A DNA stretch of 64,000 bases. Origin: Cranoglanis bouderius (taxonomy: Eukaryota > Chordata > Actinopteri > Siluriformes > Cranoglanididae). The position numbers and the translations under genes are program-made. The stretch lies in contig CM042541.1 in the NCBI GenBank assembly GCA_023630585.1, positions 17,383,501 to 17,447,500 of the forward strand, read 5' to 3'. The notes beneath the pieces were generated by a model that saw only the letters and a program-made list of their open reading frames with translations, had not been told where the DNA came from and did not search any database. Positions 1-10,512 of this stretch are shown here, piece by piece. Position 1 is the stretch's first letter. Each line of letters opens with the position of its first letter.

Positions 1-57
1 ATGAGAGCAAAAGCATATCCTGAAATTAAACCAATATAGCTAGTAACTAAATCAGGA

Positions 58-560
58 ACTGGACTAGGAACTGGACTAAGAACTGGACCAAGAACAGAGT
101 CGGAACCTGGACTTCGATTTGGACATGGAACTGAACTAGGAACTGGACTAGGAACAGGATTAGGAACTGGACTAGGAACAGGGTCGGAACCTGGACTTTC
201 ATTTGGACATGGAACTGGACTAGGAACTGGACTAGGAACGGGACTAGGAACGGGACTAGGAACTGGACTAGGAACAGGGTTGGAAACAGGAGCAGGACTG
301 GGAACAGGATTGGAAACGGGACTGGGAACAGGACAGGGAGCAGGACTGGATCAGAAACTGGCCTTGGAATAGGGCAGAAATCTGGACATGGACTTAGACA
401 TGGACTAGAATTAGGGCAGGAACTTGGACATGGACTCGGACTAGGGCAGGAACCTGGACATGGACTTGGACATGGACTAGGACTAGGGCAGGAACTTGGA
501 CATGGACTAGAACTAGGGCAGGAACCTGGACATGGACTCAATTTTGCGCTAAAACATGGG
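58..560 (-). repeat. 12-bp minisatellite, GGACTAGGAACT-like
   Basis: The plus strand repeats ggactaggaact variants for about 300 bp, then longer mixed units (ggacatggactaggactagggcagga). On the minus strand these code SPCPSSCPSP and LVQFLVPF runs in the same frame as the preceding repeats. Confidence 0.85.
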
Positions 561-564
561 CTAG

Positions 565-1022
565 GACTTGGAATGGAGGTCATCCCTTGGACCTCAGATA
601 CGGACTGAGCTTGAGAAGAGGCCATCCCGTGGGCCTCTGACATGGACTCGGCTTCGGAGGAGGTCATCCCGTGGGCTCTGACATGAACGTAGCTTCGGAG
701 GAGGTCATCCCGTGGACCTCTGACAAGAATTTAGCTTCGGAGGAGGTCATCCCGTGGACCTCTGACATGGACAGGGCAGGAGTGGAGGCTTCTTCTCGAA
801 CCTCTGATGAGAATATGGCCGGAGCGGAGGTCTCCTCGTGGACCTCCGGTGTAAGCAGGATAGGAAAGGTGGTTCTCTCTTGAACCTCTGGCAGGAACGT
901 GGCTTGGGCGGAGGTTTCCTCGTGGACCTCCGATATGAGCAGGCCAGGAGAGGAGGTTTCCTCTTGAATCTCTGGAATGAACAGGACAGGAGTGGAGGTT
1001 TTCTCTTGAACCTCCAAGAGCA
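565..1022 (-). repeat. 42-bp repeat coding a 14-residue unit, about 11 copies
   Basis: Units follow the pattern EVHEETSxPxxFxS. They appear to derive from half of the 26-residue unit. A frameshift near 665 separates the last three copies from the first eight. Confidence 0.8.
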
Positions 1023-1551
1023 GCTCAGCTGAAGGGACCTCCTGCTGGGTCTCTGGCTGGAGCTTGGGGCTGGAGGTTACCTCGTTAACCTCCAGGAGCA
1101 GCTCTGCTGTGGAGACCTCCTGCTGGGCCTCCGGCTGGAGCTCGGGGCTGGAGGTCGCCATGTTAACCTCCAGTTGTAGCTCCATGGAGGAGACTTCCTG
1201 CTGGGTCTCTGGCTGGAGCTCGGGACTGGAGGTTGCCACGTTTACCTCCATGTGCAGTTCCTCTGAGGAGACTTCCTGCTGGGCCTCCTGCTGGAGCTCG
1301 GGGCTGGAGGTTGCCATGTTTACCTCCAGGTGTAGCTCCATGGAGGAGACTTCCTGCTGGGTCTCCGGCTGGAGCTCGGGGCTGGAGGTCGCCATGTTAA
1401 CCTCCAGTTGTAGCTCCGTGGAGGAGACTTCCTGCTGGGTCTCTGGCTGGAGCTCGGGACTGGAGGTTGCCATGTTTACCTCCATGTGCAGCTCCCTTGA
1501 GGAGACCTCCTGCTGGGCCTCCTGCTGGAGCTCTGAGGGTGCCCGCCTGTG
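1023..1551 (-). repeat. 78-bp tandem repeat coding a 26-residue unit, about 7 copies
   Basis: The minus strand codes units of the form ELQPETQQEVSS then xELxLEVNMATSSP, 26 residues each. All units stay in one frame. Most differences between units are substitutions such as L/M, P/Q and T/A, so phase has been kept, as in a translated repeat. Acidic and glutamine-rich. Confidence 0.9.
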
Positions 1552-1680
1552 GAGCCGCTTATGCACCCACCAGCTGCCCTTAAAACAGCCTTGGGAGCAA
1601 AAGTAGCTGCTCCTTACTCCCTGGTTCCTGCAGGTGGGGCACTGCAGGATGGCTGGTCAGGTGCATCCCTTGGTGGCACA
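1549..1680 (-). other. C6H2 zinc finger resembling the N-terminus of methionine aminopeptidase 1
   Basis: Reading on the minus strand the ligands are CATKGC, seven residues, CPTC, ten residues, CSQGC, seven residues, HKRLH. This spacing (C-x4-C-x7-C-x2-C-x10-C-x3-C-x7-H-x3-H) and the words CPTC, SYFCSQ and CFKGSW match the zinc finger that precedes the catalytic domain of vertebrate METAP1, where it helps ribosome association. No aminopeptidase catalytic domain follows; repeats begin directly after it. The TGA at 1,657-1,659 sits just after the second cysteine and could be a decayed CGA codon. Confidence 0.78.
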
Positions 1681-2179
1681 CTCCTGGGTTAGGGGATGAG
1701 AGGTGCAGGCTGCCATGTTAGCCCACTTACTCTCATAGTATTCCAGAAATGTTTGACTAGGTCGGTCGCCCAGACGGTCCTTCCCCAAAAAGGTCCTGAG
1801 TTCGGGCTGGAAGTCTGGGCTTCCGAACACCTGGACCAATAGATCCACCAAGCCCGAAATTGTTTTGAGCTGCGTGGATCTACTGGCAAGGTGGAGCTCC
1901 GCCCATTGGCGAGCGGAGCTGACCAGACGAGAGAGGAGGAACCCCAACCACTCTTCTTTGTTGGGTTTGGGGTCCTCCAAACTCAAAAAATAAAGTTGTG
2001 CCTGCAACAAAAAGCACTGAGGCCAAGTGGCAAAGCCGTCAAAATCATCCGGAGGATAGACAAAAGTCCACTGACAGAAAAAAAGGCATCATGAGCAGGC
2101 ATTTTAAATGTGGCGTGGCATGGCGTGGCATGGTGTGCCCTCACTTTCCCCACTGCATCCATTTTTTGGCGAAGTATTC

Positions 2180-2883
2180 TGTTACGACACGTGGTGTGTA
2201 GTGGGACGAGGGAGTCAGGATGCATGCGCAGGGGAAACATCAGTTTATTAGGAACAGGAAGTTCAAAAGTAAAGGGACACACAAAACACCGTCAAACATA
2301 ATCATTCCACAAAAAGGGTAACAATAATCCAAAATGAAAGTTTACTTAGCCGAAGAGGCAGTAATCCAAAAAGGTAGTAATCCAAAAAACACAGGGAAAA
2401 ATATGCGAGGCAAGGAGGTGGTTTGGGAACCACGAAATATGAACTAGGAGATAAAGCACCGACAAGGAGGTGGTTTGGGAACCACGGACAAAAAGCTATG
2501 AAACAAAACACTCGCGAGGAGGTGGTTTGGGAACCACGAACAAAGAGATACGGATATATCCAAGTTAAGTTTAAACTAATACTCTGCGCCGAAGCAGAAA
2601 CGGAGCGGCATATTTAAACATACAGAATCACATGCACAATCAATGACACCTGAAACCAATGATTACACAGAACGAATGAGACGAACATGAACCAATAAGA
2701 AATAAGGAGGCGGAGACATGACACGAACCAAAACATAAGCACATGGCAGAGGTAAACAAAATGAGAGTTCATGAATGACAGTCCAGAGGGTTTTTATGAA
2801 TAGCGCTGGAATGCACTCAGTGGAATGCGGAGGTATGCTACTCACTAGCTTCGTAGCGAGAGAGAGGGAGAGGGAACGTAACA
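2180..2883 (-). mobile_element. 5' LTR of the Gag/zinc-finger element
   Basis: Starts TGTTA and ends TAACA when read on the minus strand. Closely similar to the solo LTRs at 12,928-13,606 and 39,809-40,560. In the minus direction it carries a TATA-like tttaaatatg stretch followed by gccgctccg, and a cctaataaact polyadenylation-like site. The sequence just after its end reads GAATACTTCGCC and then the ATG at 2,162, so this copy is a 5' LTR and not a solo LTR. Confidence 0.75.
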
Positions 2884-3066
2884 ATACTGCTTTTTTTTTT
2901 TTTGTTTTTTACAGAAAGTATAGACTAATAATTAAAGAAAGGAAAGACTAGTAATAGAACAAACAAAGCAGGAATAAAAAATGAAGGCAATTAGAAACTC
3001 AAATAATATAAGCAACTTCTACCAGGAAGAATGGGTAAATCCTGAAGGAAAGGGTTGGATACTGTT

Positions 3067-3172
<106 letters not shown>

Positions 3173-3299
3173 CTTACCCTTACCCTTAGATTAAATGATC
3201 AGCCAGTACAACCAGCCACTTCCCAGATCACACACCATGCTAATTGTCCCCCCCACATGACATCAACTGCAGCGGTTTTGATTACTTCATAAGAAAACC

Positions 3300-4140
3300 A
3301 GCTGTTCTGTGATGAGTCCATTATTAGTAGTGAATGGCAATGCAAAGAATACAACATGGTTGGAAAGGAGCTTTCAAAAGGGCTCTCGGACAAAGTTGTG
3401 GAAAGGCACCAGTTAGGAGAAGGATACAAAAAGATTTCAAAGGCTTTAACTATCCCTCTGAGTACCATTCAGAGCATTTTTAAGAAGTGGAAAGTGTATG
3501 GCACCACCAACACCATGCTTAGATCGGGCTGTCCCTCCAAACTGGATGACCGAGCCAGGAGGATATTGATCAGGGAAGCTACCAAGAGGCCAGTGGCAAC
3601 TTTGAAGGACTTACAAGTCCTTATGGCAGAGATTAGTCGGTTTGTGCAAGTGACAACAATCTCACAAGCTTTACACAAAGCCGGCCAGTATGGCAGGGTG
3701 GCAAGAAAGAAGCATCTTCTGAAAAAGCTTTGCAAAAAAACACTTGGAAGATTCTAATGCCATGTGGCAAATGGTTTTATGGTCAGATGAGACCAAGATT
3801 GAACATTTTGGACTGAACTGCAAGCATTATACAGCACACCACCCAAAACACACCATACCTACTATAAAGCATGGTGGTGGCAACAATATGTTGTGGGGGT
3901 GTTTCTCTTCAGCTGGGACTGGGCAATTGGTCAGGATTGAAGGGAAAATGGATGTTGCCAAGTACACTCAAATTCTTGAGGAAAACCTGTGGCCCTCTGC
4001 TAGACAGCTGAAGATAGGCATGTGGTTCATCTTCCAGCACGACAACAATCCTTAACACACTGCCAAAAAACTACACAGTGGCTTAAGGATAGGAAGGTGA
4101 ATGTCCTTGAGTTGCCAAGTCAGAGCCCTGACCTAAATCA
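3300..4140 (+). pseudogene. Tc1-like transposase, frameshifted and 3'-truncated
   Basis: An HTH region at 3,356-3,757 contains GYKKISKAL and STIQSIFKKW and ends ARKKHLLKKL. A frameshift near 3,745 leads to the catalytic half at 3,744-4,055, which shows VLWSDETKIEHFG, a GGGNNMLWGCFSSAGTG block and FQHDNNP followed by a stop. The last recognisable words are SQSPDLN near 4,137. The sequence then switches to a different Tc1 subfamily, so the third acidic residue and the 3' inverted repeat are missing. No 5' terminal inverted repeat is seen. Confidence 0.85.
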
Positions 4141-4144
4141 GGTC

Positions 4145-4925
4145 AATTTTACATTTATTATTGCACCTGGGTGACTAGGAACAGGAAATTGTTCAACCAT
4201 GACTTTCTGTTTCACAGGGGTATAAATATGAGGTAACACATAGGCTAAATTCCCGTAGTCATTCATTACAATGGGTTAGACCAAGGAATGTAGCTGTGAT
4301 GTGCAGCAAAAGGTTGTTGACCTTCACAAAATGGGAAGTGGCTATAAGAAAATAGCACAAGCATTGAAAATGCCCATTTCCACCATCAGGGCAATAATTA
4401 AGAAGTTCCAGTCAACTGGAAATGTTATGAATCAACCTGGAATTGGACGTTTGTCTATACTGTCTCAATGTACTGTGAAGAGGACGGTTCAAGTGGCCAA
4501 AAAAACTCCAAGGATCAATGGAGAATTGCAGAAGTTAGTTGCATCTTGGGGTCAGAAAGTCTCCAAAACTACAATCCGAAGTCACCTACATCACCACAAT
4601 TTGTTTGGAAGGGTTTCAAGAAAACAGTCATGTGAAAAAATAAGTACAATGGAAACTGAGGCTTTTTTGACATATTTGGAAAAGCAAACAATTGATCTTC
4701 TTTGAAACAGTGCCTGTTAATAAAGTTGATACACTCTATCAAATGACATATAAAATTGACATTTTGTAGTAATTTCCACAATTCAAATTAACAAAAAAAC
4801 AGATCAGTCACATGGAAAAAGTAACTACACCCCTACATTTATCACACAAATTGCTGTGTGACCTCAAAGGGTCCATCCACCTTTGCAAGTAATTTAGACC
4901 TCAATGTGGTTAGTAAAATGAGTAC
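4145..4925 (+). pseudogene. Tc1-like element of a second subfamily, catalytic half deleted
   Basis: The open frame 4,301-4,705 codes the paired HTH region of a Tc1 transposase (QQKVVDLHKMGSGYKKIAQA, STIRAIIKKFQSTG, then LFGRVSRKQ). It runs into unrelated residues and stops. No DDE catalytic residues follow. The tail (about 4,740-4,925) contains a gtaactacacccctac stretch typical of Tc1 3' regions. It abuts the preceding Tc1 fragment with no spacer. Confidence 0.75.
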
Positions 4926-4929
4926 TTTA

Positions 4930-5695
4930 TCTCACAGTGCAAATTCCTTTAGCTGAGTACCCCTGTCATACAGTCGGTATTTCTTTCTTGGGCCTGATGC
5001 AAATTCTCCTGTGTTAGGTGAATAAAGGTATGGAGTTTTGCTCTTACATACTGAATTAAATTTTTTGCTGTTAGAAGGTCCCTCCTCCCAATCTTCCCTA
5101 ATAAAGGCTTGCACCCATACAATCATCTGTGGATGGTAAACACTGGTGAGAATAGCTTTAATTCCCAATAATTCGTACAGTTCATGAAGAGTACATCACA
5201 TAAAGGACATGCCCTGGTCAGTCAGGATCTCTTTCGGCATCCCAACTCAGGAGATAACATGGACTGCTTCTGGGTATTACGTTGCATAATCCACTAAAAC
5301 TAACACAAAGCGATGCCCTCTTGCAGTCCCTTCTAATGGCCTGACGAGGTCCATACCAATTCTTTCATAGGGGTCGCACCATGCCACACACCACCTGTGA
5401 GCATCGTCGTGAATGCCTGGCCAATAAAAACAGGCCATGAGACGACTTAGCATTTTATCCTGGCCCTAGTACCCAGCCATGGGATTATGATGAGCCGCAT
5501 GGAACAGAAGTTCCCTACGGTTCTTTGGTACCAACAGCTGGGTCATCTCTTCCTTTGTTTGAGAGTCCTGCAACACTAAATATAACCTATCCTTAATAAT
5601 TGAAAAATATGGGTGGGTTAGCGCAACATTAGGCTAGATTTGCTGACCATCAATTACTCTCACTTGGTTGAAGGTGTGCCTCAGGGTCTCATCAT
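4930..5695 (-). pseudogene. Ty3/gypsy integrase fragment
   Basis: Minus-strand frames read QDSQTKEEMTQLLVP, LLFHAAHHNPMAG and FYWPGIHDDAHRWC (zinc-binding HHCC region, with the second CxxC partly lost), then ERIGMDLVRPLEG, LVDYAT and YPEAVHV, KEILTDQGMSF, and LLGIKAILTSVYHPQM. These are the HHCC and catalytic-core landmarks of gypsy integrases, including the first two catalytic aspartates (MDLV and TDQG). Several in-frame stops (after YAT, before VGMPK, after SFM) show it is dead. Confidence 0.88.
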
Positions 5696-5799
5696 ATGAA
5701 TGCTCCAAGGGGAAATTCCTGAGGGGAATCCCCACAAAGGTGGAGGGGCGGAGCCCTCCCCAGCCTCCGTGTCTCCCTGACACAGAGCTGACATCAACG

Positions 5800-6350
5800 G
5801 CCCGGACACCACCTCCCTAGCCAACGCTGGGAGAGTGTTTGAGAGAGGGAAAAGAGGGATGCCTGGATCAGTGATCCTCCACCAGCTGAACGGCTTTGCC
5901 CAGGGATGCGGACCGGTGGCACTGTACCCACTACGCTGTTCTTGCCGGGAGTCGATCAACGAATTGCTCCAGTACCACCAGCTCGATGATCTGTTCCGTG
6001 CCCTACTCCTCTGCCATCAACCACCGGCAACAGGACTACTTCAGCTGCTGCAAGTAAGCAAAGGGGCTGCTGACCTCAAGGAGCTGCAGCGACAGGAAGC
6101 ATTGACGGTGTTCCTCAGGTGTCCAGCTGATGGGCTGCATAACCGCCAACTTGATGCTGGAATACTTCAACTGTGTCCATGGCAGCAGCTGCTGGGTGGC
6201 AAGATGAGCTTCTTCCGATCGCAAGGGGAGGAGTTGCAGAGCCCATTCCTACTCCTGCCATTCCCACACAGATGCTGCATGCTCAAAGAGCTCCAGGAAG
6301 GCCTCCAGATCGTCTTTGGAGGCCATCTTGGTGAGCGTGAAGTGTGGCAT
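5800..6350 (-). pseudogene. Ty3/gypsy Gag fragment
   Basis: Minus-strand reading begins MPHFTLTKMASKDD at about 6,350, followed by LEAFLELFEHAA, WALQLLPLRSEEAHLA, WTPEEHRQCF and FAYLQQLK. Further downstream is an ARTA/VQCHR-like stretch. This is the Gag of the fish gypsy group found with K02A2.6-like polyproteins. A stop after EWQE and others interrupt it. Protease, reverse transcriptase and RNase H, normally between Gag and integrase, are absent; the junction is near 5,690. Confidence 0.82.
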
Positions 6351-6479
6351 GGTGGCAGGGAACACAGCTGGAGATCTGTGGGCTGCATTGCGCAGGTTCA
6401 GGAGCATTTGTTATTGGTTTTGGTGGAGGATGGTGAGGGGCTTGACAATCTCGGCGAGTGGTGGCAGGGAGGAATAGGG

Positions 6480-6621
6480 AGTCTTCCAGTCGGGCTCATG
6501 TTTATTCAGTCTGCGCTTTTCAGCACACTTTCCAAAACTCAACAACCCAAAACAACAGAAACAGCAGCTTGCAGCTTTCGTCCCATCAAATTCAAGGTCA
6601 CGCGTCACAGTGTGTGTGTGT

Positions 6622-6653
<32 letters not shown>

Positions 6654-6836
6654 TACAAGCACCGCCTGCTATTTCGCTCTCTCTTTCTCTCACCAGTACT
6701 GGAGTAAAGCACAAAGAGACACAACTAAGTAAACTGGCAGTAATAAGACAAATGTGAGAATCATCACGCGTTACCTGTTGGTTTGACACGCCTCCTTTCG
6801 GTCCACAGCTGATGCTTGACCACGCCCATGCCGCCA
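6480..6836 (-). mobile_element. Probable LTR and leader of the gypsy relic
   Basis: On the minus strand the sequence starts TGTGGCGGCATGGGCGTGG at 6,836 and leads toward Gag. A TG microsatellite (6,610-6,652) lies inside it. Position and GC content fit a 5' LTR. The 3' boundary is not clear. Confidence 0.45.
6610..6652. repeat. (TG)n microsatellite
   Basis: About 20 TG units with one interruption. Confidence 0.95.
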
Positions 6837-7617
6837 CAAAGAATAATTGTGTTCATTTTAAAACTGCACTAAGTTTAATGAATAAATTAAATGATTTCAC
6901 ATCTTTGAATTTGATTCCTGTCAGTTAATTAAGGTAAAATGGGCAGATTTAGTTTACTCACTATTAGCCACAGGCATGTAAGGGTGCTTTCACACAAGCC
7001 CATTTTGTTATGAATTTTTTTTTTTTTTTTTTTTGTAAACTAGCCTGTATGCCGCCCCCCTCAGTAATTCTCTATATTTTGGTTTAATGTGTCTATTTAC
7101 TACACATGAGCACTTCAGATTTGAATCAGCTTTGAATCATGTTCTTCTTTTTCCTCTCATCCTGTCTGTAGTTCTGTATTACTGAATGTTTATATATTGA
7201 ACTACATAAATAGACACTACAGAAACCAGAAACTTTTGAGTTAGCTACATCTTAAATCATTCAGGGAGACTATCAAGAAGGGAAAATTTATAGTGTCCTC
7301 TTTCTTTGATCTTTGATCTCTCTCTCTCGCTCTCTCTCTCTCTCCAAATATGTGTATATTAGCTAAGTGAAACCTCCATTCTCTCATTCATTGAGATTAG
7401 CTAGCAGAGTAATTCCCTCACTAACCCTACTACTTTGAAGTCTCCTGCCAGAGAGCCAAGAGCTTTTCTGCCTCATTTACATAATCTAGCTGCTGCGTTC
7501 CATCACACAGATGTCTATTTGTGGGAAATACTCTAATTTCCTACCAAGATAGCGTCATCATCATCACCACTGATATCATTTCTGGTTCCCCTGGGGATGC
7601 AAAAATACATTTAGCAA
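6837..7617. other. Intergenic, no gene seen
   Basis: AT-rich sequence with poly-T at 7,016-7,034 and a short (TC)n run at 7,318-7,343. No conserved coding words in any frame. Confidence 0.6.
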
Positions 7618-7632
7618 GGCCTGATACATTTA

Positions 7633-7656
7633 TCTGTCTGTCTGTTTGTCTGTTTG

Positions 7657-7697
<41 letters not shown>
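7633..7697. repeat. (TCTA)n microsatellite with TCTG edges
   Basis: TCTG/TTTG units change into about 11 TCTA units and back to TCTG. Confidence 0.95.
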
Positions 7698-7851
7698 GTG
7701 TATGTCTCTCTGTCTGTCTATTCTCATAAATAAACATAGCATAATATTTGAACACATGTTTGTGTCCAGTTAAAGACAACACATGATTGATTACTATAAA
7801 CACAACCAGTGTTTATATTGTTAACATAAATAAGAAATAAAACACTTCACT

Positions 7852-8060
7852 GTGTGCTGTTATAGGAAAATAATCAAGGACAGATTGAGCTACTGTTACC
7901 ACCCTAAAGTAGTTTATTTTCTGATAACAGCATGTCCTAAAGTGTTTTAATCTTCTTAGAGCTGCAGGTAATCACAGACAAGCAGAGTGATACAAACTGT
8001 GAAATGTACCAGTGCTGTTATACTAAATATAAGCACTAGTGGAATGCCTCTTGTCCAATT
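7852..8060. mobile_element. Palindromic MITE-like element, copy 1
   Basis: Begins tgtgctgttataggaaaata and contains the partly complementary agtttattttctgataacag about 55 bp later. The tail reads gtgctgttatacta. Related copies occur at 15,150-15,250 and 35,600-35,760. Non-coding. Confidence 0.55.
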
Positions 8061-8115
8061 AAAATAGTGGACTGGAATTGTTTTATAAAACCTCTACAAC
8101 CTCTGTTCTTTCACC

Positions 8116-8419
8116 AGGCACACCAGAGCCTGGAGCCTATCCCAAGGGACTTGGGGCACAAGATGGGGGGCACCCTGGACGGGGTGTCAACCCATCACAG
8201 TGCACAATCGCACACCCATTCACACACTACGGACAATTGAGAGATGCTTATCAACCTACGGTGCATGTTTTTGGACTGGGGGAGAAAACCAGAGTATCCA
8301 GAGGTAACCCCCAAAGCACAGGGCGAACATGCAAACTCCGCACACATAGGGCAGAGTCGGGAATCAAGACCCCAAACATGGAGGTGCAAGGCAAATGTGC
8401 TAACCACTAAGCCACCATG
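8116..8419 (-). mobile_element. tRNA-derived SINE (fish, DANA/Mermaid-like)
   Basis: Read on the minus strand the 5' head GGTGGCTTAGTGGTTAGC is a pol III A box, and GGTCTTGATTCCCG about 35 bp on is a B box. Body words include GGGTTACCTCTGGATACTC, and the tail reads GGGATAGGCTCCAGG. The head of the same family is found at 13,607. Confidence 0.75.
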
Positions 8420-8606
8420 CGAGACCCTGTCCATAAATGTTTAATAAACATTAATCCCTGTGTAAGTTGTTACCATATGTGGCAATAACAACTGGAAGGG
8501 GGGGGGGGGGTGTTCTGCAATATTTAGCAGTAAATTCTCCCTAACCCTCACACACAAACACCTCAACAGGTCAAGAAAAACAAAATAATCAAATTAACCA
8601 GTGTTT

Positions 8607-8999
8607 GTATGACACAAACAAACAGCCCGCAATACAATCACAGCTAGCAGCTCCTACCTCTCAGGCATCCACACACCAAACCATAAATACGATGACTCGC
8701 TCAATGACGCTAGGAAGACACACATACGTATAGCGTCGCTACGGCCGCTTTTATACTCCACCAAACGAGGGCACAATTGAAACTCACTCCCCTCTCTTAC
8801 CAGCTTATGTCAGAAATAGAAAGTTCTGCTACATATAGAAACAATAAAGAATGAGAAAGAGTGACTTAACATAAACCTGTGATTTGCAGCTGCACTACTA
8901 TCAGAGCTGCTGTTATAGTAAAAAAAAAAAAAAAAATAGATAAAGCTTGTGAATTTATAATCGGATAGTGTTTTTCTTTTCCCAACTATGACTAAAATA
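8607..8999. repeat. ~390-bp direct repeat, left copy (interrupted by Tc1)
   Basis: Nearly identical to 10,978-11,375, sharing gacacaaacaaacagccc, gacgctaggaagac, tacggccgcttttatactcc, a poly-A tract and cccaactatgactaaaa. The left copy ends exactly at the TA where the Tc1 element at 9,000 begins. Confidence 0.85.
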
Positions 9000-10512
9000 C
9001 AGTGGGTATAGAAAACAATCACCCCCCTGTAAAATAATCGCATTTTGTTGCTTTTCAGCCTGAACTGAAGACGGATACAGTTTTTGTTTTATCCAGCTGT
9101 ACTTACTCAGTGCAACCTATAACATCCAACTGAAAGATATAACACCAACATGTCAGAAAAAACAAAACAAACAAAAAAACAGAATCACTGAGCTGGAAAA
9201 AGGATCACCCCCCTCCTAAAAATGACTTGTAAACTCAATAAGGTGTAGCTAATCACCTTCTCAATGGCACACAAAGCCATTTGACTTTCAACTGTGATCA
9301 GCTGTGGTCATTTTGATTAACACAGCATGAAAAGAGCTTTCCTGGAGCATTTTGTAGTGCAGCTGAAGCAAACAATCAACTATGGGTGGCAAGGCACTGT
9401 CAAAAAATCTCTGGGATAAAATTGTGGACAGGCACAAGTCAGGAGATGGATACTAAAAAATTTCAAAGGCTTTATCAATGCCTAGAAGCACAGTGAAGTC
9501 TATTATTAAGAAGTGGAAGGTATTTGGTACAACACAGACCCTCCATGGATCAGGACGTCGCTCCAAACTGGATGAAAGAGCCAGGAGGAAACTGGTCAGA
9601 GAAGCTACCAAGAGGCCTACAGCAACCCTGAAGCAGTTGCAGGAATTTATGACAAAGAGTGGTCATTGTGTGCATGTGACAACAATATCACAAATTCTCC
9701 ACAAATGTGGCTTGTATGGGAGGACTGCAAGAAAAAAGCCACTCCTCAAGAAAGGCCAAATGGATGCACCTTGAAAATTCTGAGGCCACATGGAAAAACG
9801 TGTTATGGTCAGATGAGACTAAAATGTAATTATTTGGCCTTGACACCAAATGATATGTCTGGCGGAAATCCAATACAGCTCACCATCCAAATAACACCAT
9901 TCCTACAGTAAAGCATGGAGGTGGTAATATCCTGTTATGGGGTGTTTCTCTGCAGCAGGGACTGGAGCACTTGTCAGGATAGAAGGAAAATGGATGGGGC
10001 AAAATACCATCAAATTCTTGAGGAAAGTCTGCTGCCCTCTGCCAGAAAGTTGTCAATGGGTTTACCTTCCAACATGACAATGACCCAAGGCACACAGCAA
10101 AACTGACCACACAGTGGTTGCAGGAGAAAAGGGTGAATGTCCTTGCATGGCCTAGTCAGGGCCCAGACTTAAACCCCATTGAAAATCTGTGGAATGACTT
10201 GAAGACTGCAGTCCACAAATGGTCACCATCAAATGTAACTGAACGTGAGCAGTTCTGCAAAGAAGAGTGGGCAAATATTGCAAAGTCTAGATGTGCAAAG
10301 TTAGTAGAGACATATCCCAACAGACTAAAGGCTGTAATAAAAAAATATGGCAAATTAAAGCAAGGGGGTGATCCTTTTTCCAACTCAGTGATTCTATTTT
10401 TTAATTTAGTAATTTTTTTGTGACATGTTGCTGTTATATCTTTCACTTGGATGTTATAAGTTGCACTGAGTAAATATAGCTGAATAAAACAAAAACTGTG
10501 TCCATCTTCATT
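9000..10512 (+). mobile_element. Tc1-like element (CAGTGGG family), 3' inverted repeat lost
   Basis: The left end is TA followed by CAGTGGGTATAGAAAACAAT, the same family as 20,119-21,665 and 44,862-46,402. The transposase is broken: a TAA within GDGY near 9,455, a frame at 9,478-9,774 (PRSTVKSIIKKW to TARKKPLLKK), then shifted pieces, and a C-terminal frame at 10,118-10,423 with WPSQGPDLNPIENLWNDLK. The first catalytic aspartate region (MVRxDET) is frameshifted. Homology stops at about 10,512, just before the 3' inverted repeat. Confidence 0.88.

Larger units (their letters stand above)
47..2162 (-). pseudogene. Gag-like protein with METAP1-type C6H2 zinc finger and long repeats (broken)
   Basis: Seen: about 18 bases after the LTR ends at 2,180 an ATG (2,160-2,162) opens a short leader. 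It loses frame near the T7 tract at about 2,080. The next frame (about 2,070 to 1,700) has Gag capsid-like features: FDG, CFLLQAQLYF, LSRLVSSARQWAELHL, then VFGSPDFQPELRTFL. It runs without a break into a zinc finger (1,549-1,680), which is interrupted by one TGA at 1,657-1,659. Seven 26-residue repeats and about eleven 14-residue repeats follow. A frameshift near 665 leads into SPCP-rich and LVQF-rich minisatellite-coded sequence that continues toward the window edge. Known: Ty3/gypsy Gag normally ends in CCHC knuckles, and none is seen here. Inferred: an LTR element whose Gag carries a captured host zinc finger. It could instead be a domesticated gene. No pol is seen before the window edge. 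Confidence 0.7.

Noticed and set aside
1020..1560. Possible CRISPR-like array
   Set aside because: Units are contiguous coding tandem repeats without unique spacers, and the host is a eukaryote.
671..1606. Plus-strand open frames across the repeats
   Set aside because: They are the opposite strand of the 78-bp and 42-bp repeats. The minus frame carries the Gag and zinc finger continuity.
2065..2085. Splice acceptor-like TTTTTTTCTGTCAG before the Gag domain (minus strand)
   Set aside because: The LTR and an ATG leader lie just upstream, so a frameshift at the T tract in an intronless element explains the data better.
5835..6707. 290-codon plus-strand frame
   Set aside because: It is antisense to the gypsy Gag and ends in a TG microsatellite.
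8397..8419. tRNA gene
   Set aside because: A and B boxes belong to a SINE head; no cloverleaf acceptor stem is present.
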